A stretch of 64,000 bases of DNA, taken from positions 288,216 to 352,215 of the forward strand of contig NZ_JPRF03000065.1 in NCBI RefSeq assembly GCF_001188955.3. Reading direction: 5' to 3'. The stretch is from Kitasatospora aureofaciens (GTDB lineage: Bacteria > Actinomycetota > Actinomycetes > Streptomycetales > Streptomycetaceae). Both the position numbers and the translations under genes were made by a program. This document shows, one piece after another, positions 43,492-51,351 of this stretch; the first letter of the stretch is position 1, and each line of letters starts with the position of its first letter. Below the pieces are notes generated by a model. That model saw only the letters and a program-made list of their open reading frames with translations, did no database searches and had not been told where the DNA came from.

Positions 43492-43566
43492 GTCGGTGCA
43501 CCAGCAGTCGGTACACCGGACGTCGGCACACCGGACGTCGGCACACCGGACGTCGGCACGTCGGAG
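43492..43566. repeat. Five 15-bp tandem repeats before the P450 gene
   Basis: Units of consensus GTCGGCACACCGGAC start at 43492, 43507, 43522, 43537 and 43552; the two central ones are identical and the outer ones diverge. The last unit runs into the P450 ribosome site (GGAGGGGAGC). No protein-coding frame is supported. It may be a regulator-binding array or a simple minisatellite. Confidence 0.8.
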
Positions 43567-43577
43567 GGGAGCACCGC

Positions 43578-44795
43578 ATGGACGGCGCTGCGATCATCGA
43601 GCAGCTGATGACCACGGAGGTCAGGACCGACCCGTACCCGCTCTACGCCAGGGCGCACGAGCTCGGCCCGGTGCTCCCGGCCGGGGACGGGATGTTCGTG
43701 GTGAGCGGCTACGCGGCGGTCAACAAGGTGCTGCGCACGTCCGCCTTCGGCGTGGCGACCGCCGACATGATGGCCGGCCTCGCCCCCGAGTTCAGCGAGC
43801 ACTCCTCGCTGGCCCTGTTCGGCCGCTCGATCCTCCAGCGCAACGCCCCCGACCAGCCCCGGGTCCGCTCGCTGATCGCCTCCGTCTTCACCGCGCGCCG
43901 GGTCGCCGCACTGCGCCCGGCCGTGGAGGCGGCGGTCGGCCGGCTGCTGGACGGGATGGCCGAGCAGGGCGCCGACGGCTCCCCGGTGGACTTCATGGAC
44001 GCCTTCGCCTTCCGGCTGCCGGTCGGGGTGATCTGCGAGCTGCTGGGCGTCCCGGAGCGGGACCGCTACCGCTTCCGCGGTCTCGCCTCCGACCTGACCG
44101 TCGCCCTGGAGATCGTCCAGGACCTCGACGACCTGGACGAGGCCGACCGGGCCGCCGACGAGCTGTCCGGCTACTTCACCGAGCTGGTCGCCGAGCGGCT
44201 GGCCCGTCCGCAGGACGACCTGGTCAGCGACCTGGCACGGATCGCCGCCGACGGCGGCGGGCGGCTCTCCGGCCAGGAACTGCTGGCCAACCTGGTGCTG
44301 CTGCTGGTGGCCGGCTTCGAGACCACGACCAACCTGCTCGGCAACGGCCTCGCCCTGCTGTTCCGCCACCCGGAGGCGGCCGCCGGGCTGCGCAGCGGCA
44401 CCCTCTCCCCGGCCGGGTTCACCGACGAGGTGCTGCGCTTCGACTCCCCGGTCCAGGCCACCGGGCGGGTCGCCCTGGCGGAGGGGCTGTCGATCGAGGG
44501 CCTGCCCGTCCCGGCCGACAGCGGGCTGACCCTGCTGATCGGCGCGGCCAACCACGACCCGGCCCGGTACGAGCGGCCCGGGGTGTTCGACCCGACCCGC
44601 ACCGACAGTCAGCCGCTCAGTTTCGGCGGCGGCACCCACTTCTGTCTGGGCTCGCAGCTGGCCCGGATGGAGGCCGAGGTCGCGGTGCCCGCGCTGCTGG
44701 ACCGTTTCCCCCGGCTCGCCCGGGGCGGCGTTCCGACCCGCCGCGACCGCCTGGTGCTGCGCGGTTACGAGACGCTCCCGGTGACCGTCCGGTGA
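43578..44795 (+). CDS. Cytochrome P450
   Basis: 405 residues, usual bacterial length. The I-helix has AGFETTTN, the K-helix DEVLRF, and the haem loop FGGGTHFCLGSQLAR with the cysteine ligand. ATG 43578 has a strong ribosome site. No ferredoxin or other pathway gene is adjacent, so it needs a general redox partner. Soluble monooxygenase of unknown substrate. A 15-bp repeat array lies directly upstream. Confidence 0.95.
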   Translation: MDGAAIIEQLMTTEVRTDPYPLYARAHELGPVLPAGDGMFVVSGYAAVNKVLRTSAFGVATADMMAGLAPEFSEHSSLALFGRSILQRNAPDQPRVRSLIASVFTARRVAALRPAVEAAVGRLLDGMAEQGADGSPVDFMDAFAFRLPVGVICELLGVPERDRYRFRGLASDLTVALEIVQDLDDLDEADRAADELSGYFTELVAERLARPQDDLVSDLARIAADGGGRLSGQELLANLVLLLVAGFETTTNLLGNGLALLFRHPEAAAGLRSGTLSPAGFTDEVLRFDSPVQATGRVALAEGLSIEGLPVPADSGLTLLIGAANHDPARYERPGVFDPTRTDSQPLSFGGGTHFCLGSQLARMEAEVAVPALLDRFPRLARGGVPTRRDRLVLRGYETLPVTVR

Positions 44796-44976
44796 CCGCT
44801 CGCTGACCACCGGCTGAGACCGGCTGGTCTCCTCCCCGGCCGAGGACGTCACCGGTACGCCGGCCTGCAGGCCGACGACCTCGCCGTCCTCTCCCTCACC
44901 CCCGAGCCCGGCCGTCCGGAGCAGGGCGCGTCCGCCGGTTCCCGCCCGGCGTGCGTCGTCGGGCCGCCGGGAACCG

Positions 44977-45594
44977 TCAGACGCGCCCGGGGCCCGGCCA
45001 CTCCCACAGATTGGCGAACAGCACCGCCTGCTCCCGCGCGTCGTCCAGGGCGTGGTGTGTGTGCGGCAGGTCCGGCAGCAGCTCCGCGGGCATCGACCGC
45101 TTCCCGATCCCGGCGAACGGCACCCCCGCCCGGGCCGCGTACAGCGTCTTCAGGTCGAGGCACCCGGAGTGCCCGAACGGGCTGGAGCCGGTGAACCGCA
45201 TCAGGTACCAGTACAGGAACTGCCAGTCGTACACCGCCGGGTACGCCACCATCACCGGCCGGTACCGCCGCCCCTCCGGCCCGGTCCGCACCCGCTCCAC
45301 CCATCGCCCGAACTCCTGCAGTGCCACCCCCGGCTCCGCCCCGCCGGCCTCCAGCGCCGCCCGCTCCAGCCCGGACACCGCCAGGGCCTCCGGGACGTAC
45401 TCCGCACTGATCGGCCGCAGCTCCCGGTAGAACCCCGCCGCCCCCACCTCCGCGCGCCGGAACCCCTCCCCGTCGTCCCACCCGGCCACCACCGCCCCGA
45501 AGCTCACCATCGAGTACGGCCCCGGAATCGGCCCGTCGGCCTCCACGTCCACCGACACGTACACCGTCGGCGTCACCCTCCGCTTGTTCCCCAT
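44977..45594 (-). CDS. DEDD-type 3'-5' exonuclease domain protein
   Basis: 205 residues from ATG 45594 (a TTG 12 bp upstream is possible). Exonuclease/RNase-T-like fold: VSVDVEADGP (Exo I, D and E), YDWQFLYWYL (Exo II) and HHALDDAREQ (Exo III, H and D). It probably degrades or edits DNA or RNA ends. It is a stand-alone domain without polymerase. Convergent with the P450 gene. Confidence 0.85.
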   Translation of the reverse strand: MGNKRRVTPTVYVSVDVEADGPIPGPYSMVSFGAVVAGWDDGEGFRRAEVGAAGFYRELRPISAEYVPEALAVSGLERAALEAGGAEPGVALQEFGRWVERVRTGPEGRRYRPVMVAYPAVYDWQFLYWYLMRFTGSSPFGHSGCLDLKTLYAARAGVPFAGIGKRSMPAELLPDLPHTHHALDDAREQAVLFANLWEWPGPGRV

Positions 45595-45646
45595 CCCCCC
45601 ATCCAACCGCCCCCCTCAACCGGTTTTCCCGGCCCGGGACACGGCG

Positions 45647-45680
45647 GTGCCCCGGCCGGAGGAGGTTCCGGCCGGGGCAC
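45647..45680 (-). terminator. Terminator of glnA
   Basis: Perfect 14-bp stem (GTGCCCCGGCCGGA and complement) with loop GGAGGT, 20 bp after the glnA stop. Confidence 0.85.
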
Positions 45681-45700
45681 GACTCGACGGACTGCGGCCC

Positions 45701-47113
45701 TTACAGGTCGTAGTAGAGCTCGAACTCGTGCGGGTGGGGGCGGAGGGCGATCGGGGCGATCTCGTTGGTGCGCTTGAAGTCGATCCAGGTCTCGATCAGG
45801 TCCGGCGTGAAGACGTTCCCGGCGAGGAGGTACTCGTGGTCGGCTTCGAGGGCCTCCAGGACGGCCGGGAGGGAGGAGGGCACCTGGGGGACGTTGGCGT
45901 GCTCCTCGGGCGCGAGCTCGTAGAGGTCCTTGTCGACGGGCTCCAGCGGCTCGATCTTGTTGCGGATGCCGTCGAGGCCGGCCATCAGCATGGCGGAGAA
46001 GGCCAGGTACGGGTTGGAGGACGGGTCCGGGGCGCGGAACTCGATGCGCTTGGCCTTGGCGTTGGAGCCGGTGATCGGGATGCGGATGGCGGCCGAGCGG
46101 TTGCGCTGGGAGTAGACCAGGTTGACGGGTGCCTCGAAGCCCGGGACGAGGCGGTGGTAGGAGTTCACCGAGGGGTTGGTGAACGCCAGCAGCGAGGGGG
46201 CGTGCCGGAGCAGGCCGCCGATGTAGTAGCGGGCGGTGTCGGAGAGGCCGGCGTAGCCCTGCTCGTCGTAGAAGAGGGGGGAGCCCTCGCTCCACAGCGA
46301 CTGGTGGACGTGCATGCCGGAGCCGTTGTCGCCGAAGATCGGTTTGGGCATGAAGGTGGCCGTCTTGCCGTTCCGCCACGCGACGTTCTTGATGATGTAC
46401 TTGAACAGCATCAGGTCGTCGGCGGCGTGCAGCAGGGTGTTGAACTTGTAGTTGATCTCGGCCTGGCCGGCCGTGCCGACCTCGTGGTGCTGGCGCTCGA
46501 CCTCCAGACCGGACTTGGCCAGCTCCAGGGACATCTCGGCGCGCAGGTCGGCGAAGTGGTCGACCGGCGGGGTGGGGAAGTAGCCGCCCTTGTACTTGAC
46601 CTTGTAGCCGCGCACGTCGCCCTCGGCGGCGCCGGAGTTCCAGGCGCCGGCCTCCGAGTCGATGTGGTAGAAGGACGCGTTGGCGCTGGTCTCGAACCGT
46701 GCCGAGTCGAAGACGTAGAACTCGGCCTCGGGCCCGAAGAAGGCGGTGTCGGCGATGCCGGAGGAGGCCAGGTAGGCCTCGGCCTTCTTGGCGACGTTGC
46801 GCGGGTCGCGGCTGTAGGCCTCGCCGGTGACCGGGTCCTGGATGAAGAAGTTGATGTTGAGGTGCTTCTCGGCCCGGAAGGGGTCGAGGCGGGCGGTGGC
46901 GAGGTCCGGCACGAGGGCCATGTCGGACTCGTGGATGGCCTGGAAGCCGCGGATCGACGAACCGTCGAACATCAGGGTCTCGGACGGATCGAAGGTCGCC
47001 GCAGGTACGGAGAAGTGCTGCATGACGCCCGGCAGATCGCAGAAGCGGACGTCGACGAACTTCACGTCGTTGTCCTGGATGTACTGCTTCACTTCGGCGG
47101 CGTTGTTGAACAT
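45701..47113 (-). CDS. glnA: Glutamine synthetase type I
   Basis: 470 residues, the normal GSI-beta length. It has the GS motifs MFDGSSIRGF, GPEAEFYVF, HHEVGTAGQAEINYKF and NRSAAIRIP. The adenylylation loop KDLYELAPEE carries Y398, the residue modified by GlnE (encoded at 20943). It makes glutamine from glutamate, ammonia and ATP, the main ammonium entry. GGAGG precedes ATG 47113. Transcription is probably controlled by GlnR, whose complete box lies 46 bp upstream of the start. Confidence 0.98.
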   Translation of the reverse strand: MFNNAAEVKQYIQDNDVKFVDVRFCDLPGVMQHFSVPAATFDPSETLMFDGSSIRGFQAIHESDMALVPDLATARLDPFRAEKHLNINFFIQDPVTGEAYSRDPRNVAKKAEAYLASSGIADTAFFGPEAEFYVFDSARFETSANASFYHIDSEAGAWNSGAAEGDVRGYKVKYKGGYFPTPPVDHFADLRAEMSLELAKSGLEVERQHHEVGTAGQAEINYKFNTLLHAADDLMLFKYIIKNVAWRNGKTATFMPKPIFGDNGSGMHVHQSLWSEGSPLFYDEQGYAGLSDTARYYIGGLLRHAPSLLAFTNPSVNSYHRLVPGFEAPVNLVYSQRNRSAAIRIPITGSNAKAKRIEFRAPDPSSNPYLAFSAMLMAGLDGIRNKIEPLEPVDKDLYELAPEEHANVPQVPSSLPAVLEALEADHEYLLAGNVFTPDLIETWIDFKRTNEIAPIALRPHPHEFELYYDL

Positions 47114-47158
47114 CCATCCTCCTCGGCGTGCGAATTGGGCTCACCCTAGGAATGGGGC

Positions 47159-47196
47159 GTTTCCGGCCGGTGACCCGCTCGTTTCCTAGATGTTAA
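47159..47196 (-). promoter_or_regulatory. GlnR box of glnA
   Basis: On the minus strand: TTAAC-N6-GAAAC-N6-GTCAC-N6-GAAAC, that is four half-sites with exact 6-bp spacing. This is the established GTnAC/GAAAC pattern of Streptomyces GlnR sites, which activate glnA under nitrogen limitation. Confidence 0.85.
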
Positions 47197-47418
47197 CCGC
47201 GACCGCCGAACGGGCGGCAAAATCGTACGGGCCAGGGCAAATCGACCCGCCGACCTGGGGGTCGTCGCAGAAGTGGTCTGGACCACTTGGTCAGTGCGGC
47301 GAGCGGGATTCACCCGGTCGTGGACCGGCCCCCGGCAGGCGGCGGGCGGACCCCGGACGGGCCTCCGGCCGCGCCCCGCCGGGAGGGAGCCGGTGCCGGG
47401 GTGCGGCGTGAGCCCGGT

Positions 47419-47424
47419 TAGTGT
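47419..47424 (+). promoter_or_regulatory. -10 hexamer of a leaderless RDD transcript
   Basis: TAGTGT, ending 6 nt before GTG 47431, with no ribosome site. Confidence 0.5.
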
Positions 47425-47430
47425 GGATTC

Positions 47431-47898
47431 GTGGACACCAGAGAAGCGTTGGGATCGTGGATCGACGGCCCCAAGGCCGCCGCCGAGAAGATGGGCGCCG
47501 ACTTCGGCTACCGCGGCGAACGCCTCGGGCTGCCCAAGGAGGGCCCCGGCTCGATCGCCGGCCCCGGCCGACGGATCGGCGCCCTGTTCGTGGACGGCTG
47601 GCTGGTCTCGCTGGTCTCCTTCGGCATGCTCGCCAAGGGTGACCCGGCCGAGGCCAACCTGTGGACCCTCCCGCTCTTCTTCCTGGTCGCGGTCCTCCTG
47701 CTCTCCACCACCGGCACGACCCTCGGCAAGCGGCTGTTCGGCCTCCGGGTGGTCCGCCTGGACGGCCGCCGCGCGACCATCCCGCAGGTGCTGCTGCGCA
47801 CCCTGCTGCTCTGCCTGGTGGTGCCGCCGCTGGTCTGGGACCGCGACACCCGCGGGCTGCACGACAAGGCCGTCGGCACCGTCGAGGTCCGGATCTGA
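47431..47898 (+). CDS. RDD-family membrane protein
   Basis: 155 residues. RDD domain: GRRIGALFVDGWLVSLVSFG (arginine and aspartate in helix 1), a second helix LPLFFLVAVLLLSTT, GTTLGKRLFGLRVVRLDG, a third helix, and the DRDTRGLHDKAVGTVEV end. Function unknown; some family members transport ions. Conserved place beside glnA in Streptomyces. Confidence 0.9.
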   Translation: MDTREALGSWIDGPKAAAEKMGADFGYRGERLGLPKEGPGSIAGPGRRIGALFVDGWLVSLVSFGMLAKGDPAEANLWTLPLFFLVAVLLLSTTGTTLGKRLFGLRVVRLDGRRATIPQVLLRTLLLCLVVPPLVWDRDTRGLHDKAVGTVEVRI

Positions 47899-48018
47899 CA
47901 CCGATCCAGCACTGATCCAGCACCGGACCCGCTGGCGCAACCGGACCCGGTCCCGGCATCGGACCCGACCCGGTCCCGGAAACGGACCGAGAACGCGTCA
48001 CCCCTCGCACGACATGGA

Positions 48019-48054
48019 ACGGCCCCGCTCCGGAAGCTTCCGGAGCGGGGCCGT
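48019..48054. terminator. Bidirectional terminator between the RDD and DUF4191 genes
   Basis: Perfect 17-bp stem around GC (effective loop 4-6 nt), between convergent genes. Confidence 0.85.
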
Positions 48055-48077
48055 CGTCGTGAACGGGGGAGGGAGGG

Positions 48078-48767
48078 TCAGCGGGCCTGGCCGCCCTTGG
48101 GCATCCGCGCGCCCTTGGGCATCGGGCCCTTGGGGATCGGCGCCTTGGAGAGCAGGTCGCCCAGGGCGCGCAGGCGGTCGTTGGTCTCGGTGACCTGTGC
48201 GGCGGTGATGGCGCGGGGCAGGCGCATCAGGTGGATCTGCAGCTTCTTCAGCGGGATCTCGCCCTCGCCGTTGCCCACCACGATGTCGTGCACCGGCACG
48301 TCGCCGACCACACGGGCCATCTTCTTCTTCTCGGAGGCCAGCAGCTGGCGCACCCGGTTCGGGTTGCCCTCGCCGATCAGCGCGATACCGGCCCGGCCCA
48401 CCGCGCGGTAGACCGCGTCCTGGTTGCGGGTGACCGCCACCGGGGTGGAGCTGGAACTCCAGCCGCGCCGGATGTTGTTCAGCACCGCGGCCACGGCACC
48501 CGGCTGCCCCTCCATCTGCCCGAACGCAGCGCGCTCGGCCCGGCGCCCGAAGACGATCGCCATGGCCAGGACGGCCACGATGAAGCCCAGGATGCCCAGG
48601 TAGACGGGGTGGTCGATTGCGAAGCCGATGGCGAGGAACACGCCGAAGGTCAGCAGGCCGACGCCGGCGATGATCAGGCCGATCTTGGTGTCGACCTTCT
48701 TGGTCATGGTGTACGCCAGGCGGATCTGCTTCAGTCGCCCGGGGTTCTCGGATGTTTCCCTCGCCAT
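48078..48767 (-). CDS. DUF4191 membrane protein
   Basis: 229 residues from ATG 48767 (ATG 48776 three codons upstream is equally possible). After a basic start (RLKQIRLAYTMTKKVD) come two membrane helices (IGLIIAGVGLLTFGVFLAIGF and a YLGILGFIVAVLAMAIVFG-type one), then a soluble domain with GWSSSSTPVAVTRNQDAVYRAVGRAGIALIGEGN. The tail is rich in KGP/KG repeats. Conserved next to the RDD gene and lipA; function unknown. Confidence 0.88.
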   Translation of the reverse strand: MARETSENPGRLKQIRLAYTMTKKVDTKIGLIIAGVGLLTFGVFLAIGFAIDHPVYLGILGFIVAVLAMAIVFGRRAERAAFGQMEGQPGAVAAVLNNIRRGWSSSSTPVAVTRNQDAVYRAVGRAGIALIGEGNPNRVRQLLASEKKKMARVVGDVPVHDIVVGNGEGEIPLKKLQIHLMRLPRAITAAQVTETNDRLRALGDLLSKAPIPKGPMPKGARMPKGGQAR

Positions 48768-48876
48768 AACGCTCATGGTACGTGGCGCGGGTACGGGATA
48801 TCCAAGCCCGGGTACCCGTTCGCCCGAACCGTGACCCGTGTGCCCGTTCACCGTCGCGCACAGCGACGTCAGGACC

Positions 48877-49095
48877 TCACTGCCGTACGGACCGTGCCCC
48901 CGGGGCCGGCGCCGCCCCCGCCGACGCCCTCGAGGACCCGAGGGCGTCGTGCCGCCGGTCCGCCGCGTACTCGCGGTTCTCGCACACCGCCGCCCAGGCG
49001 TTGCGGCGCGCGTGCCGCTGGCCGGGCGCCAGCAGGACGCTCTCGGCGAACCGCAGCGCCGCTCCCACCGAGCGGATCCGCACCTGCATCTGCAT
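48877..49095 (-). CDS. Small hypothetical protein between DUF4191 and lipA
   Basis: 72 residues from ATG 49095 with AAAGGAG about 9 nt upstream. It begins MQMQVRIRSVGAALRFAES and is Arg/Ala-rich. No domain or membrane segment recognised. A small gene at this place is known in Streptomyces, from memory. Confidence rests on the ribosome site and position. Confidence 0.55.
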   Translation of the reverse strand: MQMQVRIRSVGAALRFAESVLLAPGQRHARRNAWAAVCENREYAADRRHDALGSSRASAGAAPAPGARSVRQ

Positions 49096-49287
49096 CCCGA
49101 ACAGCTCCTTTGCGACTGTCGTGGCTGAGCCGTGGCTGAGAAGAATCGAACGCCTACCGGACGTCCATCGTCCCCACCCCGTGTTACCAGTCCGTGACCA
49201 GGCAGTCAAAGCGGGGTGAACGCCGGAAGGGCGGAGCCGCAGCTCCGCCCTTCCAATGGCCGACATGGCGCGAAATCGCTCCAGGGG

Positions 49288-50241
49288 TCAGACCGCGGCC
49301 TGCTCGCGCCGCTCCAGAGCCTGCCGGTACAGCCGGCCGGCCCGGTACGACGAACGCACCAGCGGCCCCGACATGACACCCGCGAAGCCCAGCTCCTCGG
49401 CCTCCTCCTGGAGCTCGACGAACTCCTGCGGCTTCACCCAGCGCTCGACCGGGTGGTGGCGCAGCGAGGGCCGCAGGTACTGGGTGATGGTGATCAGCTC
49501 GCAGCCGGCCCCGACCAGGTCGGCCAGTGCCTGACTGATCTCCTCGCGGGTCTCGCCCATGCCCAGGATCAGGTTGGACTTGGTGACCAGCCCGGCCGCA
49601 CGGGCCTGGGTGATGACGTCCAGCGAGCGCTCGTAGCGGAAGGCCGGACGGATCCGCTTGAAGATGCGCGGGACGGTCTCGACGTTGTGCGCGAGCACCT
49701 CGGGGCGGGAGGAGAAGACCTCGGCCAGCTGCTCGGGCACCGCGTTGAAGTCGGGGATGAGCAGCTCGACGCCGGTGCGGCCGCCGGCGCGATCGGCGGT
49801 CATCGCGTGCACCTGGCGCACGGTCTCGGCGTACAGCCAGGCGCCGCCGTCCTCCAGGTCGTCGCGGGCGACGCCGGTGATGGTGGCGTAGTTGAGGTCC
49901 ATGGTGACGATGGACTCGGCGACCCGGCGCGGCTCGTCGCGGTCGAACTCGGCGGGCTTGCCGGTGTCGATCTGGCAGAAGTCGCAGCGGCGGGTGCACT
50001 GGTCGCCGCCGATGAGGAAGGTCGCCTCGCGGTCCTCCCAGCACTCGAAGATGTTGGGGCAGCCGGCCTCCTGGCAGACCGTGTGCAGCCCCTCCTTCTT
50101 CACCAGCGACTGGAGGGCGTTGTACTCCGGGCCCATCTTCGCGCGGGTCTTGATCCACTCGGGCTTCCGCTCGATGGGGGTCTCGCTGTTGCGGACCTCC
50201 AGGCGGAGCAGCTTCCTGCCGTCGGGCGCGACAGCGGACAC
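49288..50241 (-). CDS. lipA: Lipoyl synthase
   Basis: 317 residues from GTG 50241 (AGGAG upstream). Radical-SAM enzyme: the auxiliary cluster cysteines are in TVCQEAGCPNIFECW, and the radical cluster is CTRRCDFC. It inserts two sulfurs into octanoyl groups on E2 and GcvH proteins to make lipoyl. It acts after LipB, encoded 154 bp upstream on the same strand. One substrate is SucB, partly encoded at the right edge of the window. Confidence 0.98.
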   Translation of the reverse strand: MSAVAPDGRKLLRLEVRNSETPIERKPEWIKTRAKMGPEYNALQSLVKKEGLHTVCQEAGCPNIFECWEDREATFLIGGDQCTRRCDFCQIDTGKPAEFDRDEPRRVAESIVTMDLNYATITGVARDDLEDGGAWLYAETVRQVHAMTADRAGGRTGVELLIPDFNAVPEQLAEVFSSRPEVLAHNVETVPRIFKRIRPAFRYERSLDVITQARAAGLVTKSNLILGMGETREEISQALADLVGAGCELITITQYLRPSLRHHPVERWVKPQEFVELQEEAEELGFAGVMSGPLVRSSYRAGRLYRQALERREQAAV

Positions 50242-50395
50242 GTGCGACTCCTAGAACTAGACGGGGTACCCCCAGGGTACGCCTGTGGTTGTGCGGCCTT
50301 CGCGGGGCCTGCCGCCCTGCAATCGCAGGGCAACGTGGCTACCGGCGAGTAGATTCCCAGTGGGTCCCGCTCGTTGGACGAACTCGCGGGGGATT

Positions 50396-51193
50396 TCAGC
50401 GGCTGAGCGCCGGCTCCGGCAGCTCGGCCAGCACGTCCTTCAGGTGCCGCTCGACCGAGGGCAGCGCCTCGCTCACCGGGACGCCGCGCCCCAGCTCACC
50501 GGCCAGCGAGGCGACGCCCGCGTCCCGGATGCCGCACGGCACGATCTTGTCGAAGTACGTCATGTCGGGGTCGCAGTTGAGCGCGAAGCCGTGCATGGTC
50601 ACCCCGCGGGCGACCCGTACGCCGATCGCCGCGAGCTTGCGGTCGCCGCCGCGCTGTCCGGCGTTGGAGGGCGCGTACTCCGGCCCGGCCAGCCTCGGGT
50701 CGATGCCCAGCGGCAGGCCCAGCCGCAGGGTCAGCTTGCCGATGTCCACCACCTCGGACGGGTCCACCACGGCGTCCGGGATGTTCTCGCCGAGCACCCA
50801 GACCCCGCTGCGGCCCTCGACCCGGGTGGTTTCGATGCCGAAGTCGGCGGCGGAGCGGATCAGCGCCTCCTCCAGCCGGCGGACGTAGGCGATCACGTCG
50901 ATCGGGTCGGGCAGCTTGATGATCGGGTAGCCGACAAGCTGGCCGGGGCCGTGCCAGGTGATCTCGCCGCCCCGGTTGACCTCGACCACCGGGGTGCCGT
51001 CCAGCGGCAGGTCGGCGGGGTTGGTGCGCTTGCCCATGGTGTAGACGGGCGGGTGCTCCAGCAGCAGCACGGTGTCGGGGATCTCGTCCGCGACCCGCAG
51101 GGCGTGCAGGCGCTGCTGCTCCTCCCACGCCTCCTCGTACGGCACGACGTGCTCGCCTATGCCCAAGCGAACGAAACGCACGTTCTCGCTCAT
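50396..51193 (-). CDS. lipB: Octanoyl-ACP:protein N-octanoyltransferase
   Basis: 265 residues from ATG 51193. Motifs: LLEHPPVYTMGKRT, EVNRGGEITWHGPGQLVGYP, GRSGVWV, the catalytic lysine in DRKLAAIGVR and the nucleophilic cysteine in IVPCGIRD. It transfers octanoate from ACP to lipoyl domains. The insertion before the lysine (GPEYAPSNAGQRGG) is somewhat long but typical for actinobacteria. Same strand as lipA. Confidence 0.97.
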   Translation of the reverse strand: MSENVRFVRLGIGEHVVPYEEAWEEQQRLHALRVADEIPDTVLLLEHPPVYTMGKRTNPADLPLDGTPVVEVNRGGEITWHGPGQLVGYPIIKLPDPIDVIAYVRRLEEALIRSAADFGIETTRVEGRSGVWVLGENIPDAVVDPSEVVDIGKLTLRLGLPLGIDPRLAGPEYAPSNAGQRGGDRKLAAIGVRVARGVTMHGFALNCDPDMTYFDKIVPCGIRDAGVASLAGELGRGVPVSEALPSVERHLKDVLAELPEPALSR

Positions 51194-51351
51194 GCGCCCA
51201 CCTCGCTTCGCTCGGCGGTCGCTTCGCGAGACGCGTCCCGGCCGATTGTTCGCTCGCTCCGCTCGTTCACCGCTGCCGCTCCTTGCCAGGCGTTCGAGAC
51301 CAACCCGGCCACTGTACGCCCACGGCCGTGTCACCCGATCGGCCGTACCGT

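Larger units (their letters stand above)
47114..47430. other. 317-bp divergent region between glnA and the RDD gene
   Basis: It holds the GlnR box at 47159-47196, the glnA promoter, and on the other side a leaderless promoter for the RDD gene (47419-47424). No gene is supported. Confidence 0.6.

Noticed and set aside
43492..43566. CRISPR array
   Set aside because: The repeats are head-to-tail 15-bp units without spacers.
44806..44976. Short frames between the P450 and exonuclease genes
   Set aside because: No ribosome site or recognisable family; treated as the convergent 3' region.
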